From Deuterostichococcus epilithicus (Eukaryota; Chlorophyta; Trebouxiophyceae; Prasiolales; Stichococcaceae), in NCBI GenBank assembly GCA_033439295.1, contig JAVTLE010000001.1:2294001-2358000 (forward strand): DNA of 64,000 nucleotides, given 5' to 3'. Below the pieces are notes generated by a model, which saw nothing but the letters and a program-made list of their open reading frames with translations, had not been told where the DNA came from and made no database searches. The first letter of the stretch is position 1. Each line of letters starts with the position of its first letter. Made by a program: the position numbers and the translations under genes. Below are positions 41,701 through 51,009 of this stretch, piece after piece.

Positions 41701-44700
41701 CACTTGAAACCGTCTTTACAAGGAGTTGGGACTGCCCTCTAATTGGCAATGCGCTCACCTGCAAACGAGCTACCTCGAATTGGATCTGCTGTGCGGCGAC
41801 ATCCAGTACTATTGCAAGGCGTGCCCCGCCAGCTTCTAGCGGACTGATCACAGTCGACGACCGGTTGCGCTGTCCACAGTCTGCTTCCTGAGTTCCTTTG
41901 GCACTTTCGCTGCAGACCAGCTACCTGGAGCCGGAGCTGCTGTGCGGCGACAACCAGTACTTCTGCGAGGCCTGTTCCGCAAAGGTGGACGCAACCCGGC
42001 AGATGCGGCTGCAGGCTCTGCCACCCCACCTGTGTCTCAGCCTGCAGCGCTTCGTCTTCAAGCCCGAGGTTCGCTTCGAAATGTTGAAATGACGAAATGT
42101 GCACCGCGATGTCACCTGCTGCTGCTTGGGGCTGCCGCCCCACCTGAGCCTGCAGCGGTTCTCCTCAAGCTCGAGTTCAGATCGATGATATGCATCCAGA
42201 GTGCCTGCAATGCGGGCCGCTGTTGCCACATCTGTGCCTCAGCCTGCAGCACTTTATGTCTGCAAGCCAGAGGTGGGTGTGTCGTGCGGTTCCCGATTTT
42301 CGCAGTCCCTGCCGCCCAGCGGCTGACTGATATGCGACGGCTGCGATGTCAGCCCGCAGCGTTTCGTGGTTTGAGCCCGAGGGCTGCGCGCCAGGGATTG
42401 GCTCTGTGCCTGGCTGCTGCCTCGCAGTGCTTTGCTGCTATTTGCCCGTAGACTGCCACGTCTCAGCCGCGTCGAATACTGAGTATCGCAGGCTAATGCA
42501 GGCAGTATTTTTGGATTGTGCAGCCAGGCCTCCATCTCGGCCATTGCATGAGCCCAAGCCCATCCCTGGCAAGAAGCACCTGAAGTAACTCGTTGTGCAT
42601 GCATGCGACATGCTGCAGGCTGAGGGTATGACGGCAGCTGCCGGCCCCGCTGCCCATGTCAGGCGGCGCATTGCCAGACACAGAACACCCGCTACTGATC
42701 GCTTGCCAAGCAGCGTAACATTGCTTGCCGTCTCGCGCTGCAGACGGGGACGAAGGTCAAGGCGACGGACAAGTTTTCCTTCCCGGTGGCTCTGGACCTG
42801 GGCGCCTTCGTCTCGCCGCCAGACAGCGACAGTGGCGGCACCGCCGGCGGCGGCTGCAGCGCGGCAGCCAACGGCACGGGAGCCACCGGCCCAGAAGCCA
42901 ACGGCATGGCGGCCAATGGCGCGGCGACGGGTGGCGGCAGGCGTGCCGTGAAAGGTGCTGCGGCGGACGGCAGCATGGAGTACGACCTGGTAGCCATTTT
43001 AATCCATAAGGGCGCCAGTGCCAGCCACGGCCACTACGGTGCGAAGATGCAGGTCGTGCGAGCAGGGAGAAATCGGCTGGTTCGGCCACTGATGTTTGTC
43101 ACCGATGTGAGTTCGACTGCGCTTCCGTGGAGAATCAGCTCGCCGGTCCCAGCTGTTCTGCAGCCGTGAACAGACTGTGCACACTGCTGGCATGTGAGAA
43201 GGTCACTCGGCGCCCCATGCATGCGAGTGCAACGGCCAGGCATGGCAGCTGAGCGAACCAGCAAACAGCTCGGCACAACCACGCCGTTCCTCATTAGGAC
43301 TTTCAGCAACGACAGGCACCTCGCATGTGACCTCCAGTCAAGTCTTATACAGTCAAACTTTTCAATTTTGGGCGCTTCTTTTGTGCAGTGGCGCACGTGC
43401 GCAATGAGGAGACGGGCGACTGGTGGCGCTATGACGACTCGGAGGTGACGCGCATGAGGGCCGGCCCTGCGGGCGAGCACGGCGACCACGGCACTGCCGC
43501 CGACAAACGGGTGCGCGGTGCACTCACGCCCAGGGTGCGGGCAGAGCCGCGGCAGGAATCAGACAGTTGGCCGGAGCTCGCGAAAAGGAGCCGCCGGTTG
43601 CCTGGCAAGAGCGCGGCGGCACAGCTTGCCACGCGTGGCACCTGGATGCCAGGCGCCAATTAAGCATAGCTGTGCTCGCAAGATTGGAAAGTACCCTTTA
43701 GGCAGCTGTGCCACATGCAGCATTCGAGTCGGTGCAGAAACCCTGCAGGCCAAGGTGAAGGCAAAGGGCAGCGAGGGGGCGGCTGAGGGGGCGGGCCCGG
43801 AGGTCATCGACCTCGAGGCTCCACAAACAGACGCTGCGCCGACAGCGGCGCCGGGCTCCAAGGTTGCTGCCGGCAGGAAGGCGCCTGCCAAACGGGCGCT
43901 TGGCAGGTCGCGGGTGCCCAAGCGCAAGCCCGGCAACGACCCCGCCGCCGGCACAGCCAACGGCTTGGCGGCGGGCGGCGGCGGCAGCGGCGGCGGTGCC
44001 GCACCAATGGGCATCTCAGGCGACGGTGCGGACGGCGGTGACGGGGCGACGGCAGCGGACAGCATCACATCGGCAAATGCATACCTGCTGGTGTACCAGC
44101 GCCGCACAGGCAGCCCAGCACAGCCGCCCCCAGCGCTGCCGGACAGGTAATAAGAAGCGGAATGAGGACTGGATCGCTGTTGGATTTGCCGCAAGCAACA
44201 TGCGCATCATGCTGGGCGCCCTGACGTTGACCAGAACCAGCGGCCATCGTGCCTGCACAGCCGGCGCTGCAGAGTGCCGGGGCTCAGTCAGGCGCCGCAT
44301 GCCATTGGTCCGCTCGCTTTTACTTGCGCCTTCACGTAAACGTGGTGATGAGCCTTTCAGCATGACGCGCGCCGTCTTCTCATACATTATGACAGCTTAG
44401 GTCTGTATGACGGCTGTGGCGCAGCCTGCGTGCGGACATGGAGGCGGAGCAGATGGCATTCGACGAGTCGTGCGCCGCCTACCAGGTGACCCCGCCGCCT
44501 TGTTTCGATTCTGGGGTCAATGAACACCACACAGCTGAAAAATGGCCAGCTCTAGATACCAACTTTTACGCAAAATGCGTCAAGACTGGCTCTAAGAGCA
44601 TGCTGGTACCTGAATGGTTGTGGGGTCCTGGGGTTGGCCAACATGCAGGCTTTGCGGTGAAGGCACCATTGGTGGTCGGGGGCCCAGCACAGTGCCGCAC

Positions 44701-47700
44701 GATCCATATGATGTATGTCAAAGTACATATTGTATCTGCCGTATCTGCTGTCGTATCTGCGACTCCCAAATAGACCCCATGGAACGCAGACTGCGCGTGA
44801 GGCGGCGGTGGTGGCAGTGGAGGCCCGCCGCGCGGATGTTCGCCGTGTGCTGGAGCTGGCACCTGCGGAGCCGGGCGCAGAGGCGGCGGCGCGCTGGGTG
44901 GATGCCGGCTGGCTGGCCGGCTGGGCAGATGGCCTGGAGCTGCCGCCGCCGGTCGACAATGCGCCGCTGCTGTGCGAGCACGGCAAGCTGGACCCGTTCA
45001 AGGCTGCAGGTGCGGGTTTGACTCCCAGGCTCTTTTGGGCTTAGGTTTTAGCAGGCCGGCCGAGAGTGCTAACCACTGTTGCTGAACCTTTCTGAGGCCG
45101 CAGGTTTGTCTTGAGTTCTAGGATTGGGGTTCCAGCTTCAGCGGCTCTCCGGGGGAGGGGCTGCTGCGCAAGCGCGGCAGGTTTGACCCGTTTCAGCGGC
45201 TCTCAGGGGGAGGGGCTGCTGCGCAAGCGCGGCAGGTTTGACCCCTCTCAAGGTCGCAGGCACTCTCAGACTGAGGTGCTCACATCAAACACAGCTTGAC
45301 GGGCTCTGCCCGAGGATTGTGGAATGAGGCAACCTTGCGGTGCAGAGGCGGTGTAGAGGCTGTGTTTACAGGCTCCTATCTTATTGCACCCTCTCAAACC
45401 ATGGCTCGCCGCCCTGTTCAACCTCATCCCAAAGCAATCCTGTGCATGGGTGCAGCAAGATCTTGGGTGTTGCCGGCGGTGTGGCCGGCGCTGCGAGCGG
45501 CGCATCACAGCGGTTCTGATCTGGCACTCACCCTGCATCAGCGTGATATCAGCGCAGCGGGCGTCTCAGGCGGCATGGGAGGCACACCGTTGCATGCGGC
45601 TCCATCTCGACAGCTCCCTCAGGTCCTGATCGATCCCTCAGATCCTCCTGCTGTTGACGCAGAGGGCAAGCGGGTGTCGGTGGCGGCGTGGGAGGCGCTG
45701 CGGGCGGCGCACCGCGGCGGCCCTGAGCTCGGCCTGCAGGACGCATGCACGGTGTGCCTGGAGGCCAAGCTGCGCGGCATCGCCGCGGCACGGGAGGCTG
45801 GCCAGGTGTGCGCTGACGGTCTACGGTGTGGTTTCCACCGCTGCAATCAGACGAATGGCCGCACCTGATGCTGCGTGAGGTCATGGCTCCGCCTCAGAGT
45901 GGCCATGTCAGGGCGCGGCCGCGCCGGGCCGGGCCTGCGGCACTGGCTGCACCTGGCCCAGGCCCAGCAGCTGCCTCAAGACATGGAAACCGAAGAGGAG
46001 GTCCCCAAGGAGCTGATGAACATGCCCCCGTAAGGCTCTGTGGGTCATGCCTGGATGACACTTGCGTGGTCGCATTGCAGGCGCGCGGCGAGGTGCTGGC
46101 GCAGCTGGAAGCACTGGAAGCGGAGAGTGGCGCCCCGCCGCCGCCAGGCCACTTTTTCATCTCCGCGTCCTGGCTGATGTGCGTCCCCGCACCACTGCCT
46201 AGTGCTGAGCGAGGCAAGCCGGGTCTGCAGCAGCAGCCCCGCGCAATTTCAGAAGCGGACGACCTTTACACTGCCGCAGTGCAAACTTGCCGCCGGTCCA
46301 GCTGCCGCGCATGAACAACTGTTCAGCAGCATCTTATGGGCCCCCCCGTGACTCGTTCCGTGCAACTCTTAATCGAGTCCCTGCACAACAACCACCTGCA
46401 AGTGCGCTTCTGGTCCCGGGGATCTGCAGGGGCTTCAAGCGGCGCACCGGCAAGTCCATCGGCGCGGCGGCTCCGACGGATGGCATCGCCTGCCCGCACG
46501 GGCAGCTGGTCCCGGAGTCGCGCGGCGGCCGCGCCCGCCGCGCCGCCGTGCCGCCGCCCNTCNNGGCGCACTTTGCCGCCGCCTGGCGCGAGGCGCAGGG
46601 GTCTCGGCAGGCGGAGGGGGCTGCCGCCGCAGCGGACAGCGGGTGAGCGCCTCAGGACTATGCACCGGCAGGGTGCATCGCAGCGGTTTTGGTGGCGGCA
46701 TCTTGGTCGTCGCAAATTCACTGGCATTCAGCACCCGCGCATGACGTCAGCAACGGCGGGAGGCGCTCACGCGGTGCTCCCAGCCGTCGCGCCTGTGCTG
46801 CCTGCGCGGCAGAGGCTTTGGCGACCCCGAAACCTTGTGCTCTGCTTGCAGCCCGGTCGTGGCGGAAGATGGCGTCATCGTGCTGGACTCGCCACCCCGA
46901 CAGCCACCAGGTGCGGTGCCTGATCCGTTCATGCTGGGGCGGCTTACCAACACGCATTGCCTGATGCACACTTGTTCCCTTGTGCCCTGCTGCGATTCAA
47001 TCACAGCGGAGCGTTTGTCTGTCGCAGGCTCATCAGTATGCTGACGGGAACCTTGCAGATTGGTAATCACTGGGTCTGGAGCACTTTGCCTGCAGTCCAC
47101 CCTCCCGACAGACTACCCTTCCCGAAAGAACTCTCATTTGGCTGTCAGGTGCGGAGCGGCAGGCAGACGGCGCCAAGGGTACGTCTGGTAGTGCAGTGCC
47201 GCCGTCGCCGCAGCCACTTCCAGAGTTCCGCGTCGGCGACGCGGCCGAGTGCGAGCTGTGCGCCAGCGGGCTGCAGTCGGACCTGCACCAGCACCAGGCA
47301 GGCAGCTCTTGCCTCCCTGCAGCATGGCAGCGGCTGCTTCTTGCACGGGATCAAACTGCTGCGGCGGACGCCGCCGTCACGCTGGTTGAGCGCCAATTGT
47401 GTCAAGATGTGTCTTGCAGCTCATGGTGGAGCCCTTCGTTCCGACGGTGTCAGCGCGGGCCGATCATCCCAGCTTCGGTCTCTGATCGCTCTGCCTTTAG
47501 GACCCCCCCGTCATTGGACCAGGCACGGTCAGAAGCTCAGGATTTGGCAGGGTGCTGCTGCAGGGTGTCCGGTCGCAGGCCACCAGCGAGCGGCAGGCGC
47601 TCGGCAACCTGGCGGCGGGGACGCCGCTGGCGCTGGAGCCCGGCGCTTCCTACTTCCTGCTGCCGCGCTGGTGGCTCGCCGCCTGGCGAGCGTACCTGCA

Positions 47701-50365
47701 GGTAGCAGCAACGTCAGCAGCACGTGTTCAGAACCCGATCTTTCGAAAAACGTTTGTGACTTACATACTGGTCAAATTGGCAGCTGTGTTTGGACAGGAA
47801 CGAGTGTCTGTGCGTGTCCACGACAGGGCCTGGCGATGTGAGCTGCTGCGCCGAAATCTCTTCCTTCCCCCTGCAGGCGGCGCAGCGCCGCGGCGCGAAT
47901 GCCGCTGCGCACAAGGCAGAGCCGCCGCCGCCGGTTGCGGAGGCGCTGACGGGCGCCTTCTGTGGCTGCCACGGCGCGGGGGATGGCGCAATGCTGGCGC
48001 ACAGACCACCGCCCGTCGCCTTAAAGTGCGCTTCTCCTGAGATCTGGTCACACGGCGAGAGGCATTGCCCTGTGCGCCAGCCCCGCTCATGCTGGAATGG
48101 GAAACGGCAGCATGTGCGTTGCGTACAGTTCCCTTCTGGCTGCATGTCGCACCACTGGCAAGCCACACCAGGCGAAGGTTGTGGCTGTGGCTGTGCCCAC
48201 AGCGCGGATACACAAGAGCTGTTGGAGGCCCAGAACACCAGCGTCATCGAAACCTGCTGCCGCTGCTTTACAGGCGCGGCAAGTGGCAGGCGGTGCCGGG
48301 AGAGGGCGACGCCTTCGAGCCGGCCACCGCTGCCGACTGGCAGGCGCTGCAGGGCTTCCACGCGAGCGGGCAGCCGCTGCGGTGCGACGCCGAGCTGATC
48401 CTCAAACCCCTTACACCCTTGTGCAGTCAGCACCACACTGGGACTTCTGCTGTGGCTGCTGCAGCCCTTCGAGAACATGCTCTGGGTAGTCCTCGCAATG
48501 AACGGCAGGAAGGGATACCTGCACGGGCCTACAATCTGCGCCAGCAGGCACTTTGGATATCGCCTGCAAGCGTTGTTGTCACAGTTGCTGGATGGCGACA
48601 TGCGGAGATAGCCCCCCTCCAAGCATTCCTCAGATTAGAGCGCAGGAGTGCATGTGCGGTCGCATCTGGGGTCTCTCCACTGAGTAGCCGGCTCGCGACC
48701 TCTGTTGCCCAGGCCCATCACGGCGCAGCTCATCGTCGACAAGAGCTCGTCCCCCGTGCGCGACGGCTCCCCCGGCAGCAGCAGGCCCGGCGGCAATGGG
48801 CCTTCGCGCGAGGCGTCGCCGGCGGCGCTGGCGGGGGTGCGCCCGGATGAGGTGGTCATCGGGCCCGACCTAAAGCCCATCAGGCGGCCCGGCGGCGGCG
48901 GTGGCGGTCGTGACGGCGGCGGCGCGGCGTCGCTGGCGACGGTGCCGCCGGTGTGCGAGGAGTCGCTTGCTGCGGCGGCGGCAGAGGCCAAGCGCGCCAG
49001 GTGCCGCTCCCCAAACCCTCGAAGCGACCCTGACTCTCAGACGTCCTCGCGCCGCTTGTGCGCCTGCCCCACCGTTCGGCGCGGCCTGACAGGATGTTCT
49101 GACAGCATTCGGTGTTTTCACCACTGTGCGACGCCGGTGTTGCCGCACGCGTGCAATCTGGTCTGTGGACCTGTCCTGGTGCAGCGCCACCAGCCTGGCA
49201 GCCTATGGCCAACAGGCCATGCTACTCTGACATGGAGATCACGGCAGCTGCATCACCTCTGCGCCACCCGATGCCACTGCAGCGGTGGCTTGTGCCGCTG
49301 CACTCCTGCACTTGTTGAACCGGCCGGAACGTCAACTGTCCGCAACCCGCAGGCTGACATATACGGATGCGGAGATCATGGTGGCGCTGGCCACGGAGGC
49401 GGAGGCGACTGCACCCGAGGCCACCGCCGGACCCACGGCAGGTGCCAGCCTTCTGCATAGCTTTGCGATAATGCCCTGTCGAAACGGAACACAGCGGCCC
49501 GCCACCCACGGCGCGGCCAGCGCCGCACGTCCGGGCGCCGCCCCTCTGCCGGGCTGCCCCGCGAACTGCCGCGCCGGCTGAGACCTCCCACTGCTGCATG
49601 CACCGTCACAACCCCACTCCCCTCCNGAGCCCCGACCNCAAACCCCGTCCTGAGCGCCTGCGCCTCCCTCTGGCGACAGGGGAGCGGCGCAGCAAGCGCG
49701 CGCGCCGCGGGCGCGCCCCTCTGCGGGTGGCCAGCTCCGACTCCCTGGGCCACCTGAAGCTGAGGGTCCTGGAGGCGCTGGGCACCAACCCCCAGAACGC
49801 GGCGGCGTACGTGCGCGGCCGCCTGCTGCCGGACGACTCGGCGTCGCTGGCGGGTGCGGGCCCGGGACCCCAGCCTGACGACATGGTTGTCGGTGTTGAT
49901 GGACGAATCTGGATGAGCCTTCCTGAGCTGCGGGCTCCGTGCTGAGGACCGGCGTAGTTCCAGGGCGGGACCGCATGCCGTCTGAAGCGGCCCGCCACGA
50001 TGCTGAGGCTGGTCCCAGATGTCTCCCTTGTGCCGCTGGGGGCCAAGCAGCATGCTGGGCTGGACCCGTGTGAATTCGTGTTGGGGTCTTTCTTGTCCGT
50101 GTTCATCGATGGTGTTGGCAGCGCAGACTGCGAGGTCTACCCCGACGACGAGGTGCACATCGTGGACACCGGCGAGTTTGACGAGGCCGACCTGGGCGCG
50201 CTCTTTGGTGGCGGCGGCGGCGGAGGCGGCCGCGAGCGTGAGCGCGGCTTCACGGGCACTGCCCTGGCTGGCGGCCCGCCAAATGCAGCGGCGGCGGAAG
50301 AAGTTCTGGCGCCAGGCGGCGCAGGGGCCGCTGCCGGCCCGGCTGCGCATCTCGAGGAGTTTTGA
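38712..50365 (+). CDS. USP48: Ubiquitin carboxyl-terminal hydrolase USP48/UBP26-like
   Basis: USP48/UBP26 is a nuclear deubiquitinase, linked in plants to H2B deubiquitination and heterochromatin. The gene spans 11.6 kb. Exons to 46642, all in phase: 38712-39029, 39282-39436 (Cys box [18 protein letters not shown]), 39823-39985 ([13 protein letters not shown]), 40890-40952, 41281-41376, 41916-42068 (zinc-ribbon [14 protein letters not shown]), 42744-43038 and 43389-43510 (His box [20 protein letters not shown]), 43749-44146, 44425-44485, 44790-45009 (DUSP-type [15 protein letters not shown]), 45642-45805, 46081-46178 and 46430-46642. Later exons contain further DUSP-like blocks ([15 protein letters not shown]), an acidic/Gly-rich linker, and a C-terminal ubiquitin-like domain ([19 protein letters not shown]). 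Ns occur at 46560-46564 and near 49626-49638. Introns hold many ghost exons. Confidence 0.9.
40060..40116 (+). other. Intact duplicate exon in USP48, possible cassette exon
   Basis: After acceptor CTTTCAG, 57 bases (19 codons, phase 0 on both sides) encode [19 protein letters not shown], ending at a CAG|GTGGGG donor. It duplicates the end of the upstream exon ([17 protein letters not shown], ending 39985). Unlike the other copies it has no stop and good splice sites. It could be spliced in to repeat a helix of the protease domain, or it may be a young ghost. Confidence 0.7.
40207..40370 (+). pseudogene. Two further decayed copies of the USP48 exon ending 39985
   Basis: At 40207-40259 the intron reads like [18 protein letters not shown] against [18 protein letters not shown]. 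At 40321-40370 a poorer copy keeps GTGCTGGAGGGGCTTTTCTG and TCCGGCGTCCAG. Similarity falls with distance from the source exon. Confidence 0.6.
41431..41840 (+). pseudogene. Ladder of decayed copies of USP48 zinc-ribbon exon start (real exon 41916)
   Basis: Four segments upstream of the real exon resemble its start ([19 protein letters not shown]): 41431-41466 ([12 protein letters not shown]), 41581-41610 (ELLAATDN), 41671-41700 ([10 protein letters not shown]) and 41760-41840 ([20 protein letters not shown], then a stop). The copy nearest the real exon is the best preserved and includes an acceptor-like context. Confidence 0.75.
42129..42452 (+). pseudogene. Ladder of decayed copies of USP48 exon end (real exon ends 42068)
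   Basis: Downstream of the real exon end ([18 protein letters not shown]), four segments repeat it with growing decay: 42129-42180 ([13 protein letters not shown]), 42213-42275 ([18 protein letters not shown]), 42335-42383 (around CAGCCCGCAGCGTTTCGTGG) and 42420-42452. The first two also retain donor-like ends. Confidence 0.75.
45138..45255 (+). pseudogene. Two 55-bp tandem copies of the USP48 exon end at 45009
   Basis: Two nearly identical 55-bp units begin at 45138 and 45193. Each contains CTGCTGCGCAAGCGCGGCAG followed by GTTTGACCC, encoding [10 protein letters not shown]. The real exon end encodes [15 protein letters not shown]. The copies are tandem to each other as well as derived from the exon, so the process acted repeatedly. 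Confidence 0.75.
45466..45600 (+). pseudogene. Two decayed copies of USP48 exon 45642-45805
   Basis: At 45466-45540 the intron aligns over about 70 bases with the middle of the real exon (ghost GGCGCTGCGAGCGGCGCATC, real GGCGCTGCGGGCGGCGCACC). At 45566-45600 a second copy reads [12 protein letters not shown] against [12 protein letters not shown]. Both lie upstream of the real exon. Confidence 0.7.
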
Positions 50366-51009
50366 TCTCTCAAACCGAAATCCGCACCGGGACCTTCTTG
50401 CATGTCTGGTCTCTGGTACATCTGGAAGGTTGTGCCTCTCGATAGCAACATTAGAGCATGTCGAGACCTACAGAGAAGCATTCCGGCGCCATGTTGTACA
50501 CAGCTCAACGACTCCCCCCGGTGTGGTGAGGAGCTTACAAATCGCGTCCGTGTGTACGTGATGCTCTCACTTCATCAAGCAGAAACACCTTCCTTCCAAT
50601 TCCTCCCAAATTGCGCCGCCGAGCCGGTGCAAATTGAGGTGAGGTCAGAGCCTCTGTGTCAGCCGCAGCATCATGGCACCCTGCTTGAGGAATCGTGGAA
50701 GGCAAGTCACAGCACACGTCAGGGCGTCCATCCTCCTGGGGCAATTGAAGCACACGGCGATATTTCTCGGCTGCGGCGCCAGCTGTCGTGTGGTCCGATG
50801 ACTGTTTGAAAGCGCTGTGGCTACCACTTGCGGCTCATGTGCACAGCGGGGAGACCATGGACGCATTCGCTCCATCGGCCGCTTCGAAGCCGGAAAATCT
50901 AAGCTCGTCAACCTGCCGAGGACAGACAATTTGCAGCACGACGCAAACATTTTGTGTCTGCTTTGGTCGGCGTTGAGCCCAGATTTGATATTGCGCAGAA
51001 GCCTTGCAG
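50366..51009. other. Gap between USP48 and GT90 copy 2
   Basis: This 644-bp stretch contains the USP48 3' UTR and the GT90 copy 2 promoter. It is less GC-rich than the flanking exons. Open frames here are short and carry no motif. Confidence 0.5.

Noticed and set aside
46560-49638. Possible frame breaks in USP48 at the N bases
   Set aside because: The Ns are assembly ambiguities inside otherwise continuous coding or intron sequence and give no evidence of a broken gene.
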